Of a stretch of DNA of 64,000 nucleotides, positions 31,954-40,537 are shown piece by piece. How positions within the stretch are numbered: position 1 is the first letter of the stretch; each line of letters begins with the position of its first letter. The notes beneath the pieces were generated by a model. That model was given only the letters and a program-made list of their open reading frames with translations. It did no database searches and was not told the DNA's origin. Made by a program: the position numbers and the translations under genes. This stretch comes from a virus, in IMG/VR virus record IMGVR_UViG_3300042554_000984, positions 1 to 64,000 of that record. The stretch is one strand, 5' to 3'.

Positions 31954-32702
31954 TCGACTCATTTCTGCGCCATAATGCCAAGGCTTATCTGTCGGAGTTC
32001 GCAAAGCGACTCCCAAGCGGCTATGCACACACATACGCAGGATCGGTCAGCATCTTCCACCCCGAGAATCCGAATCCCAATCTTCCATCCATGCTTGTGG
32101 CAACCGGTTGGCACGGTGATGAGGAAGCGGCTACCCTAGGTTTGATGGATTTTGTTGGTTACGATGATTCCAAGTTCTTCGCTAAGAACATCAACATTTC
32201 CTACATGCCTTTGGTTTCCGTGGAGGGAAACATGATGGGAATGCGGAACAACATCCGTAGCCAAGACCCCAACTATGCCGAACCCGAGAACCGCAAGTTG
32301 ATACAGAGCGTAATTGAGCCATCCTCCGAGGCCCAAGGTCTATTTGATAATTTGGATCTTGTCCTGCGTCTTGCTAGGAATGGCTATTACACTATGCACG
32401 AAGACATGAGGAATCGCTATGGTGGTGCATACATCTACTATGCCGGGGATGATGATGCCCTGCCTTTCACGCTTGTGAACGAATTGGAGCAATGGATGGA
32501 GGTCAGCGACAGCAACACGATCATCGAAACCCACAAGAAGGGGTCTTTTGAAAGTTTCATGCACGATCAGGGGGTTCCTGAAGTGGTCTGCACGGAAACA
32601 ATTGCCTGTCAGCAATGCAATGTTCCCGAACGAGTCCGTCGAATTGCCCATGTCAACTGTCTGCGAATTTACTGCGAACACATCGTTGCACTTGGCACAT
32701 GA
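31950..32702 (+). CDS. M14-like zinc carboxypeptidase candidate
   Basis: 250 residues from ATG 31950 (ATGA overlap with gp43). HGDE in ATGWHGDEEA (His55, Glu58) is the HxxE zinc motif of M14 peptidases and succinylglutamate-desuccinylase relatives. A His in YTMHEDM (about 150) and a Glu in VCTETIAC (about 216) would complete the site. No signal peptide is seen, so it may act in the cytoplasm or leave with lysis. Substrate unknown; a cell-wall peptide or amino-acid amide is possible. Confidence 0.65.
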   Translation: MIDSFLRHNAKAYLSEFAKRLPSGYAHTYAGSVSIFHPENPNPNLPSMLVATGWHGDEEAATLGLMDFVGYDDSKFFAKNINISYMPLVSVEGNMMGMRNNIRSQDPNYAEPENRKLIQSVIEPSSEAQGLFDNLDLVLRLARNGYYTMHEDMRNRYGGAYIYYAGDDDALPFTLVNELEQWMEVSDSNTIIETHKKGSFESFMHDQGVPEVVCTETIACQQCNVPERVRRIAHVNCLRIYCEHIVALGT

Positions 32703-32713
32703 TGTGATATAAT
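32686..32713 (+). promoter_or_regulatory. sigma70-type promoter of the uvsX/glycan operon
   Basis: TTGCAC (32686-32691), 16-nt spacer, TATAAT (32708-32713). GAGG lies before ATG 32737. Confidence 0.7.
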
Positions 32714-32736
32714 CACTCAACAATGAGGTCTACACT

Positions 32737-33789
32737 ATGAGCAACTTTCTGAAGAGCATTCTCAAGGATTCTGGCAACGAACACGCATCTCTGGCAGTCG
32801 ATGGATTGGAGTCCGATGTATCGGGCTTCGTTGATACCGGCTCCTATTCATTCAATGCCCTGCTGTCAGGGACGATCTACGGCGGTATGCCCGACAACAA
32901 GATCCTCGGCATCGCTGGCGAGTCGGCAACGGGTAAGACATACTTTGCCTTGGGCATTGCCCGCAAGTTCCTAGAGGAAAAGAAGGACGGGGCAATCCTG
33001 TACTTTGACACGGAGCAGGCCGTGACAAGCGACATGATCAACGACCGTGGGCTTGATCCCAAGCGGGTTGCCGTTTTCCCTGTTGCAACGGTTGAGCAGT
33101 TCCGCCACCAGATGTTGCAGATTCTTGACAGTTACGGCAAGATGAAGGAAGAGGATCGCAAGCCGATCCTGGTTGTACTTGACTCTCTCGGGATGCTTTC
33201 CACCAGCAAGGAAATGAACGACGGTCTTGAAGGCAAGGAAGTCCGCGACATGACCCGTTCGCAGATTATCAAGTCGGTCTTCCGTACCGTGACCCTGAAG
33301 TTGGGCAAGTACAACATTCCCCTGATCGTCACCAACCACACCTACGATGTGATTGGTGCCTATGTCCCAACCAAGGAGATGGGCGGCGGCACGGGACTCA
33401 AGTACGCAGCCTCCACCATCGTGTACCTTTCCAAGAAGAAGGAGAAGGTGGACAACGAGGTGATCGGCAACATCATCCATTGCAAGTTGTACAAGGGTCG
33501 CCTTACCCGCGAGAACAAGATGATCGATACCCTGTTGACCTTCGACAAGGGCTTGGACAAGTACTATGGACTCGTCCCGCTTGCCATCAAGCACGGGGTC
33601 TTCAAGAAGAGTTCGACCAAGATCGAACTGCCCGATGGCAAGTCCGTCTTTGAGTCACAGATCAACAAGAACCCGGAAAAGTATTACACCGAGGAAATCC
33701 TAAAGGCCATCGATGCCGCAGCCTCCAAGGAATTCAAGTATGGCATGGAAGAGGTGGAAGCCGATGGAGCGGAAAAGACTGCTGATTAA
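32737..33789 (+). CDS. uvsX: UvsX RecA-like recombinase
   Basis: 350 residues. Walker A GESATGKTYFA, Walker B PILVVLDSLG, and GGTGLKYAAS follow the T4 UvsX layout, with a basic YKGRLTRENKM segment. It performs strand exchange in recombination-dependent replication and repair. The end overlaps the first glycosyltransferase gene by 26 nt, so the glycan operon may be read from this promoter. Confidence 0.93.
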   Translation: MSNFLKSILKDSGNEHASLAVDGLESDVSGFVDTGSYSFNALLSGTIYGGMPDNKILGIAGESATGKTYFALGIARKFLEEKKDGAILYFDTEQAVTSDMINDRGLDPKRVAVFPVATVEQFRHQMLQILDSYGKMKEEDRKPILVVLDSLGMLSTSKEMNDGLEGKEVRDMTRSQIIKSVFRTVTLKLGKYNIPLIVTNHTYDVIGAYVPTKEMGGGTGLKYAASTIVYLSKKKEKVDNEVIGNIIHCKLYKGRLTRENKMIDTLLTFDKGLDKYYGLVPLAIKHGVFKKSSTKIELPDGKSVFESQINKNPEKYYTEEILKAIDAAASKEFKYGMEEVEADGAEKTAD

Positions 33790-34438
33790 GTTCCCTTCCC
33801 GGTCAAGGCCGGGTCGGTTCATGGAGACATTCGGGCTGTACAAGAACATGCTTTCGGGTATGCACGATGTCACATTCGTCTTGTCATTTGACAAGGATGA
33901 CATCACCATGAACAACAAGGGGATGCACAGTTGGCTTGAGAGGCAAGGAGAGAATGTCAAGTGGTTCTATGGGGAATCCAATTCCAAGATTTCCGCAGTC
34001 AATGCTGATCTTGATCGTGGATGGGATTACGATGTTCTTCTCCTTGCCTCTGATGACATGATTCCCGTCAAGGCAGGATACGATGACATCATCATGAAGG
34101 ACATGGTTCTATGTTATCCTGACTTTGATGGAGTGCTGCACTACAACGATGGGCGGCGAGGAGAAAGCCTCAACACCCTGTGCATCCTCGGCAAGAAGTA
34201 CTATGATCGCTTCGGGTACATTTACCATCCTTCCTACAAGAGTGTCTACTGCGACAACGAATTCACGGATGTCAGCAGAATCCTCCACAAGGTGACCTAT
34301 ATCGACAACACTATCATCAAGCACTATTGGATTGACATTGGTGTCGATGCCTTGTACATGAGGAACGAGAATCCTGCGTTCTATTCCGTCGATGGGGAGA
34401 ACTACAAGAACCGAAGAGACAAGAACTTCGGGCTTTGA
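33764..34438 (+). CDS. GT2-like glycosyltransferase (unit A, copy 1)
   Basis: 224 residues from ATG 33764. Begins MERKRLLIKFPSRSRPGRFM, then LSFDKDDITMNN and VLLLASDDMIPVKAGYDDI, the acidic metal-binding turn of GT-A enzymes. RFGYIYHPSYKSVYCDNEFT is shared with the paralogue at 37000. It should transfer a sugar from a nucleotide donor, acceptor unknown. First gene of the glycan operon. Confidence 0.75.
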   Translation: MERKRLLIKFPSRSRPGRFMETFGLYKNMLSGMHDVTFVLSFDKDDITMNNKGMHSWLERQGENVKWFYGESNSKISAVNADLDRGWDYDVLLLASDDMIPVKAGYDDIIMKDMVLCYPDFDGVLHYNDGRRGESLNTLCILGKKYYDRFGYIYHPSYKSVYCDNEFTDVSRILHKVTYIDNTIIKHYWIDIGVDALYMRNENPAFYSVDGENYKNRRDKNFGL

Positions 34439-35431
34439 GTGGATAAGGTAGCAGTCATCACCGGAGTGAATGGGCAGGATGGTTCCTATCTTGCCGAATT
34501 CTTGCTTGGCAAGGGCTATCGTGTGGTCGGACTGCGCCGTTCTCCGTCCTCAAGCACCCACAGGATCGAATCCATCCTGAGCAATCCGAACTTTGAGTTG
34601 GAGATATGCGATGTCAGCGATGTGTCTCGTACCAACCACATAGTGAAGACATATCTGCCCGATGAGATATACAACCTTGCAGCGCAGTCCCATGTGGGGA
34701 TTTCCTTCCAGATGCCCGAACATACGGCGGAAACGATATGCCAAGGCACGATGAACTTGCTCAATGTCATCAAGTCGGTGTCGCCCAAGACAAAGTTTTA
34801 CCAAGCATCCTCCTCTGAGATGTTCGGCATCAGCAAGGGATCGGGACCGAATGGATTCAACGAGAACAGCCCATTCAAGCCCGTTTCCCCGTATGCATTG
34901 TCCAAGGTCTACGCACACTATTGCGCTCAGATGTATCGATCTGCCTACGGACTCTATGCCTCAAGCGGCATCCTGTTCAACCATGAGAGCCCACGCCGTG
35001 GAGAGACATTCGTGACTCGCAAGATCACGATTGGAGCAGCAAGGATACGGGAGGGATTGCAGGACAACCTTGTGTTGGGAAACATCGATGTCAAGCGTGA
35101 TTGGGGCTTTGCGGGGGATTATGTCGAAGCCATGTGGCTGATGATGCAGCAGACGGAAGCGGATGATTTCGTGATATCCACGGGGAAGGAACACACAGTC
35201 AGAGAATTCCTTCAAGTGGTATTCGATCATGCGGGACTTGGTTCGTATGAGGATTATGTGGTGGTCGATCCGAAGTTGTTTCGACCAAACGAGATACCAT
35301 CCCTTGTTGGGGATTCGTCAAAGGCACATTCCATCCTTGGGTGGAAACCAGAGGTTGACTTTGCAACCTTGGCGAAAATGATGTATGATTACGACCTTTC
35401 AAAGGTGAGGAAAGACCATGCCAACAGATAG
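34439..35431 (+). CDS. gmd: GDP-mannose 4,6-dehydratase
   Basis: 330 residues from GTG 34439. NAD(P) motif TGVNGQDGSYLAEFLL, YNLAAQSHVG, the SSSEMFG and YALSK catalytic elements, and ILFNHESPRRGETFVTRKI are diagnostic of Gmd. It makes GDP-4-keto-6-deoxymannose, the entry to GDP-fucose, GDP-rhamnose or GDP-perosamine. No reductase or aminotransferase is seen in the window, so the final sugar would need host enzymes. Overlaps the next gene by 14 nt. Confidence 0.95.
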   Translation: MDKVAVITGVNGQDGSYLAEFLLGKGYRVVGLRRSPSSSTHRIESILSNPNFELEICDVSDVSRTNHIVKTYLPDEIYNLAAQSHVGISFQMPEHTAETICQGTMNLLNVIKSVSPKTKFYQASSSEMFGISKGSGPNGFNENSPFKPVSPYALSKVYAHYCAQMYRSAYGLYASSGILFNHESPRRGETFVTRKITIGAARIREGLQDNLVLGNIDVKRDWGFAGDYVEAMWLMMQQTEADDFVISTGKEHTVREFLQVVFDHAGLGSYEDYVVVDPKLFRPNEIPSLVGDSSKAHSILGWKPEVDFATLAKMMYDYDLSKVRKDHANR

Positions 35432-36023
35432 AAACAATGTCCTGTTCACCGTGATGATCCTGTCGATTCCGAGCAGGATCGAAAAGTACTATCTTCCATT
35501 GCAGGAAAAGTTGGAGAAGCAAATCACGGATGGCAGCGTGGAGGTTCTTACGCTCATCGATAATAAGTGCATGACCATCGGAGAGAAGCGGCAGGCTCTT
35601 CTTGGGGCTGCACGGGGCAAGTGGATGGGGTTTCTTGACGATGATGACATGGTTTCCAATGATTATGTCTCGTCCCTCACCGAGGCGATGCAAAAAACGC
35701 CTGCGGATGTGATCACCTTTGACCAACATTGCTCCGTGAATGGCGAGGAATTCATGGTGAACTTCAAAGTTGGCAACCCGCATGAGCCGTGGGTGCCGGG
35801 ATCGGGCATGAGGACGATTCGTCGGCCTCCATACCACATGTGCTTCTGGCGCTCCAAAATCACAAAGAACATTCCGTTTCGCCCATCGTCATATGGCGAG
35901 GACTTGGATTGGGTCATGCGGATGCTTCCGTATGTGACTTCCGAAACCCACATAGATAAAGTGCTGCATCACTACCGATACAGCGACAGTACATCTGAAT
36001 CCATACAGTATGCAGGAAGGTGA
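35418..36023 (+). CDS. GT2 glycosyltransferase (unit B, copy 1)
   Basis: 201 residues. Begins MPTDRNNVLFTVMILSIPSR; core LIDNKCMTIGEKRQALL then GKWMGFLDDDDMVSNDYVSS (acidic metal site), ending DLDWVMRMLPYVTSETHIDK. Same pattern as the paralogue at 38327 (LVDNKMMSIGRKKSLLL, IDDDDDVVGDY). Donor and acceptor unknown. Confidence 0.82.
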   Translation: MPTDRNNVLFTVMILSIPSRIEKYYLPLQEKLEKQITDGSVEVLTLIDNKCMTIGEKRQALLGAARGKWMGFLDDDDMVSNDYVSSLTEAMQKTPADVITFDQHCSVNGEEFMVNFKVGNPHEPWVPGSGMRTIRRPPYHMCFWRSKITKNIPFRPSSYGEDLDWVMRMLPYVTSETHIDKVLHHYRYSDSTSESIQYAGR

Positions 36024-36033
36024 AATCTAGATC

Positions 36034-36999
36034 ATGGCTCAAAATGCGGTAGTTACATACATGTCTTGCATGAGGGACTTGCCGATTCTTCATCGGAGTC
36101 TCGTCATGCTGTTCAAGAACTGGAAGTACGCACAGCAGTATCCTGTCCTTGTCTTTCATGATGACTTGAATCGTGTGGCAATGTCAAGTCTCATGGTTGC
36201 CCTGCACCGTGAACTTGGATTCATGCCAAAGATAAACTTCGAAGAGTTGAAGTGGGAGATGCCTTCGTGGGTTTCTCCTGATCCATCGAAGTACACCACA
36301 TCCCTCAACGAGTTCTGGATGGGGTATCGTCATATGTGTCGGTTCTATTCGGGTGGGATCTATCGCCATCCAAGCATGGCTCAGTATGATTGGTACTGGC
36401 GATTGGATTCAGACTCATACATTCTCTCTCCCGTGGATTACGATCCATTCCAAAGAATGGCAGACAACGGATACGAGTATGCCTACATGGGAGATACTGA
36501 TGAGAAGGATTTGCCCCGTGTCTGTATGGGGCTGTGGGATACAACCATGGACTTCATGAAGAAGAATGGCATATCCATGAGCAAGCAGTTGAAGGAACAT
36601 TCCTTGGAAGATGGCAAGACATGGGATCACACCATGTATTACACCAACTTTGAAATTGGAAAGTTGTCATTCTTCCGAGGCAACGATTACATGGCATACT
36701 TTGACCATCTTGATCAGACGGGACAGATTTACTACAACCGATGGGGCGACAATGTGATCCATTGGCTAGGAGTCAACATGCTCATGGACGAAAGCAAGAC
36801 ATGGGCAGTCAAGGACATGACCTATCAGCACAACAATTGGCTGAGAAATCTGAGTTCCCTGAAGGATGGAAAGGTTTCGGATGACATTCTCCGCTATGTT
36901 GATGGGGACAGCAATCCCAAGGGAAGAAGAGCGAGGCTTCTATATGCCTTGGATCGATACGCAAAGACTGGAATTGACGGCTGCAATTGGAGCGATTAA
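36034..36999 (+). CDS. Kre2/Mnt1-like (GT15) glycosyltransferase, copy 1
   Basis: 321 residues. Matches fungal alpha-1,2-mannosyltransferases of family GT15 over the catalytic domain: GYRHMCRFYSGGIYRHP, YDWYWRLDSDSY, MYYTNFEIGKLSFFRG (the Glu is catalytic in Kre2), YFDHLDQTG and IYYNRWGDNVIHWLG. No transmembrane anchor, so cytoplasmic. GT15 is known mainly from fungi, which makes it very unusual in a phage. With Gmd nearby, GDP-mannose as donor is plausible. Confidence 0.82.
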   Translation: MAQNAVVTYMSCMRDLPILHRSLVMLFKNWKYAQQYPVLVFHDDLNRVAMSSLMVALHRELGFMPKINFEELKWEMPSWVSPDPSKYTTSLNEFWMGYRHMCRFYSGGIYRHPSMAQYDWYWRLDSDSYILSPVDYDPFQRMADNGYEYAYMGDTDEKDLPRVCMGLWDTTMDFMKKNGISMSKQLKEHSLEDGKTWDHTMYYTNFEIGKLSFFRGNDYMAYFDHLDQTGQIYYNRWGDNVIHWLGVNMLMDESKTWAVKDMTYQHNNWLRNLSSLKDGKVSDDILRYVDGDSNPKGRRARLLYALDRYAKTGIDGCNWSD

Positions 37000-37719
37000 A
37001 TGCACATACTATTGAAATACCCGACTCGTCAGCGACCACAAAAGTTTGTCACCAACTTCTTGGGATACATGGATCGCATCTCCGAGAAGCATGAGATCAC
37101 CGTTGTAATCAGCATGGACAGCGATGATCCCCTCATGAACAACGACAGGATTCGTGGGTTCCTTGCCAAGCAGAACCAAAGGGGTACTGCCAAGATCATG
37201 TACCATTACGGCGAAAGCAAAGGCAAGATCAACGCAATCAATCGTGACATTCCCTTGGATGTTCCTTGGGATGTTGTGGTGGCAACAGCCGATGACATGG
37301 AGCCGCAGGAAAATGGTTGGGATGACATCATCGCCAATGACATGCTCACCGAATTCCCTGATACCAACGGTGCCATCAACTACAATACCGATCCTAGGCT
37401 TGAAACCAAGATTGATGGGCGACCTGAAGGATGGAAGGGACTCATCACCCTGCCTGTGATTGGCCGCAAACTGTATGATCGCTTCGGATACATCTATCAT
37501 CCCGACTATGTTTCGGAGTCCTGTGATGACGAACAGACTCTGGTATTCACGAAGTTGGGAGTGTTGCGTCATATCGACCGAAGACCCATCTTCCACAATT
37601 TCGTCCCATGGCATGATGAGTTGATGGTTCGGAACATGAGAATCGGGCAGACCGTTGATCGTCAGAAGTTCTTGGAGAGAAAGGCAATCAACTTTGGGTT
37701 GCCTGTGGAGATTTCGTGA
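37000..37719 (+). CDS. GT2-like glycosyltransferase (unit A, copy 2)
   Basis: 239 residues, begins MHILLKYPTRQRPQKFVTNF and shares ISMDSDDPLMNNDRI, DVVVATADDMEPQENGWDDI and DRFGYIYHPDYVSESCDDEQ with the 33764 protein. Starts immediately after the GT15 stop. ATGA overlap with the FkbM gene. Confidence 0.75.
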   Translation: MHILLKYPTRQRPQKFVTNFLGYMDRISEKHEITVVISMDSDDPLMNNDRIRGFLAKQNQRGTAKIMYHYGESKGKINAINRDIPLDVPWDVVVATADDMEPQENGWDDIIANDMLTEFPDTNGAINYNTDPRLETKIDGRPEGWKGLITLPVIGRKLYDRFGYIYHPDYVSESCDDEQTLVFTKLGVLRHIDRRPIFHNFVPWHDELMVRNMRIGQTVDRQKFLERKAINFGLPVEIS

Positions 37720-38330
37720 TGTTCTACTCGCAACAGTCAGAGGATGTCATTCTGTGGAAGAAGTACCTGAACTACCGCAACGGATTCTTCGTTGAACTTG
37801 GTGCGATGGATGGGGTGACCTATTCGAACACGAAGTTCTTTGAAGATGAACTTGGTTGGACCGGCATTCTCATTGAACCCGAACCCAACCAGTACAAGCG
37901 TCTGTGGGCAAACAGGCCGAATTGCAAGAACTTCAACTACGCAGTATCTGAGGTTGATGGAACGGTACTGTTCTACTCAAGAAACGGTGGTGATTCCGGT
38001 GGCGGGATCAAGGACACCCACATAGAAACGAATCTGTATGGAAAGGAACACGAAATACCCGTACAGAGCAAGCCATTCCATGCCATCCTTGCCGAGGCAG
38101 GAAAGCCCAACAGAATCGACCTCTTGGTGGTTGATGTTGAGGGTGGCGAGTATGGTGTTCTCAAGACATTTGATTGGTCGATACCGACTTATGTTGTTCT
38201 GGTAGAGTTTCATCAGAATAATCATGCCACAGAAGAATGTAAGCGAATGCTTTCTGAAAATGGCTTCGAATACGGCATGACGATTGGCTGCAACGAAGCA
38301 TGGATAAATCACAAGGTGGGAAACGCATGA
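37716..38330 (+). CDS. FkbM-family methyltransferase, copy 1
   Basis: 204 residues. NGFFVELGAMDGVTYSNTKF (AdoMet-binding), GILIEPEPNQYKRL and DLLVVDVEGGEYGVLKTFDW are FkbM hallmarks. Such enzymes O-methylate sugars or natural products. In this operon it most likely caps or decorates the glycan. Confidence 0.85.
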   Translation: MMFYSQQSEDVILWKKYLNYRNGFFVELGAMDGVTYSNTKFFEDELGWTGILIEPEPNQYKRLWANRPNCKNFNYAVSEVDGTVLFYSRNGGDSGGGIKDTHIETNLYGKEHEIPVQSKPFHAILAEAGKPNRIDLLVVDVEGGEYGVLKTFDWSIPTYVVLVEFHQNNHATEECKRMLSENGFEYGMTIGCNEAWINHKVGNA

Positions 38331-38986
38331 CTGACATCAAACTTTCAATATGCATTCCGAGCATCCCCAATCGCCTGAGAATGTACTTGCATCCTCTGTA
38401 TTCTCGCCTGCTCACACAGATTGGCGACAGCAAGGACATAGAGGTTCTGTCTTTGGTTGACAACAAGATGATGAGCATAGGAAGAAAGAAGTCCCTGTTG
38501 CTCTCCATGGCAACCGGAAAGTATTCATGCATCATTGATGATGACGATGATGTGGTTGGTGACTACATCGCAACCATGCGTGGACTCATCACGGAAGAAA
38601 TGGATATGGATGTGATTTGCTACAATCAAGAAGCCACCATCAACGGCAAGACATGGTTGGTGAAGACGAGCCTTGACCATAACAGAGTTCATCCTTTCGA
38701 CCAACTTGAAGTTGATTCCAAGGGCAACACTATTCCTTGCAAGCGTCCTCCTTGGCAATGGTGTGCATGGAAGACTTCCATGATAAAGACGGTTCCGTTT
38801 GGTGACAGCAATTGGGCCGAGGATGCCGCATTCACTCTCGGTGCATTGGAGAAGGCCAAGACGCAATATGTCTTGGATAAGGTGATGTGCGTATACAGAT
38901 GGTCACCCCAAGTCACGGAAACACAACGGCCAACAGAACAGACAAACATTCAGGAAATGCGGAAAGTGAATTTGACAAATGGCTGA
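38327..38986 (+). CDS. GT2 glycosyltransferase (unit B, copy 2)
   Basis: 219 residues from ATG 38327 (ATGA overlap). Begins MTDIKLSICIPSIPNRLRMY, then LVDNKMMSIGRKKSLLLSMA, YSCIIDDDDDVVGDYIATM and PPWQWCAWKTSMIKTVPF. Paralogue of the 35418 protein. Overlaps GT15 copy 2 by 8 nt. Confidence 0.82.
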   Translation: MTDIKLSICIPSIPNRLRMYLHPLYSRLLTQIGDSKDIEVLSLVDNKMMSIGRKKSLLLSMATGKYSCIIDDDDDVVGDYIATMRGLITEEMDMDVICYNQEATINGKTWLVKTSLDHNRVHPFDQLEVDSKGNTIPCKRPPWQWCAWKTSMIKTVPFGDSNWAEDAAFTLGALEKAKTQYVLDKVMCVYRWSPQVTETQRPTEQTNIQEMRKVNLTNG

Positions 38987-39926
38987 GAATGCCGCGATCA
39001 TCTATATGTCACGAAAGCGTGACTTGCCCCTGCTTTACCGCAGTCTCAGTTTGCTTTGCTACAACTTCAAGCAAGCACGGGAATATCCGATCATCGTGTT
39101 CCATGATGACATAACCAAGACTGATGTTGCCAACCTGACGGTTCAGTTGCATCGTCAACTTGGCTACATTCCGAGCATTCGCTTTGAACTTCTTTCTTTC
39201 GAAATGCCTTCTTGGGTATCTGCCGATGAAAGCAAGTACATCGTGCCATTGAGCGAGGCTTGGATGGGTTACCGACACATGTGTCGCTTCCATTCGGGAG
39301 GAATCTATCGGGATGAGAGATTGCTCAAGTATGATTGGTATTGGAGGCTTGATTCCGATTCCTACATCTACTCCCCCATTTCTTACGATCCATTTGAGCG
39401 AATGAAGAATGAAGGCTATGAATATGCCTACATGAGTGAGGAAGATGGAGAGGTTCCTAGCGTTGCACAGGGTCTATGGGAAGAAACCGAGAACTTCCTG
39501 AAGACAAACAACATCGAAATGAGCGAGTATTTCAAGAGTTGCTTGGTGGATGGAAAGTGGAACTATCGGCTCTTCTACACGAACTTTGAGATTGCAAAGT
39601 TCTCTTTCTTCCGAGGCAAGGAGTACATGGATTACTTCGATCATCTTGACCGGACAGGAAACATTTATTATCGACGGTGGGGGGATGCACCCATCCATTG
39701 GTTGGGTGTAAAGATGTTCCTTGATCCCAAGAAGACATGGGCGGTCAAGGACATAGCATATCACCACAACGCATGGGTAAGGAATTTGAGTGCCATACCC
39801 AACAAGCAAGTCCCTGAAAAAATCTGGCAAATCTTGCAGGGAGATGACTACAGGATGAACCGTTTGTCGCAAGGGATGGCTAAATACATTTCGGGCGGCA
39901 ATGATGGCCTGAATTGGGGTGAATGA
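38979..39926 (+). CDS. Kre2/Mnt1-like (GT15) glycosyltransferase, copy 2
   Basis: 315 residues, clearly homologous along its length to copy 1 (36034). GYRHMCRFHSGGIYRDE, YDWYWRLDSDSYIYSPI, FYTNFEIAKFSFFRGKE, YFDHLDRTGNIYYRRWGDAP and a late IAYHHNAW are all GT15-type. The start MAENAAIIYMSRKRDLPLLY also parallels copy 1. The copies have diverged, so the duplication is not recent and the enzymes may differ in acceptor. Confidence 0.82.
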   Translation: MAENAAIIYMSRKRDLPLLYRSLSLLCYNFKQAREYPIIVFHDDITKTDVANLTVQLHRQLGYIPSIRFELLSFEMPSWVSADESKYIVPLSEAWMGYRHMCRFHSGGIYRDERLLKYDWYWRLDSDSYIYSPISYDPFERMKNEGYEYAYMSEEDGEVPSVAQGLWEETENFLKTNNIEMSEYFKSCLVDGKWNYRLFYTNFEIAKFSFFRGKEYMDYFDHLDRTGNIYYRRWGDAPIHWLGVKMFLDPKKTWAVKDIAYHHNAWVRNLSAIPNKQVPEKIWQILQGDDYRMNRLSQGMAKYISGGNDGLNWGE

Positions 39927-40537
39927 TGTATTCGCAAGCATTTCAAGATGAATTCGTAGACATTCTTCTGTCTCGTCCCACCAAGGGGTTCTTTGTGGAT
40001 GTCGGTGCTGGATATGACCAAGCCATCGACATAAACAGCAATTCTTTGATGTTTGAGGAAAGAGGGTGGGAAGGTATAGCCATAGATGGAAGCATGGAGC
40101 GAATGTTGGGTAGAAAGTGCAAATGTGTTTCTTGCTTCATCGGGGATGGGTCAGAAGGAACAGTCCTTCTTTCCGATGTTCTCTCTGCAAATGGATGCCC
40201 AACTGTGGTTGACTATCTGTCCGTGGATATAGAAGGAAATGACTACAAGGCCATTGAGTCTTTTGTTGGTGGTGGTTATGAATTCAAGATCGCAACCATA
40301 GAACACAATTTATATTCTCGTAATGCTGGAGTGGATGAACTCAAGAGAGATGTGTTTGACCTCTTGACTCGCAACGGTTACATAAGAATCGTTGACAATG
40401 TGGGTCACATGGCGATTTCCTCGGATCTACACAGAGGATGGCCGTTCGAAGACTGGTACATCAATCCGAAATATGTGAAGTATAAAGAGACAATGAACAC
40501 AATAAAGACCATGAAGGAAAATGGAGAAGCAAGATGA
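39923..40537 (+). CDS. FkbM-family methyltransferase, copy 2
   Basis: 204 residues. Begins MMYSQAFQDEFVDILLSRPT, then KGFFVDVGAGYDQAIDINSN and VVDYLSVDIEGNDYKAIESF. More distant from copy 1 than the GT15 pair. ATGA overlap at both ends. Confidence 0.8.
   Translation: MMYSQAFQDEFVDILLSRPTKGFFVDVGAGYDQAIDINSNSLMFEERGWEGIAIDGSMERMLGRKCKCVSCFIGDGSEGTVLLSDVLSANGCPTVVDYLSVDIEGNDYKAIESFVGGGYEFKIATIEHNLYSRNAGVDELKRDVFDLLTRNGYIRIVDNVGHMAISSDLHRGWPFEDWYINPKYVKYKETMNTIKTMKENGEAR

Noticed and set aside
39880-39890. CTAAATAC inside GT15 copy 2
   Set aside because: Internal to coding sequence (codes A-K-Y) with no gene start at the right spacing for this box.
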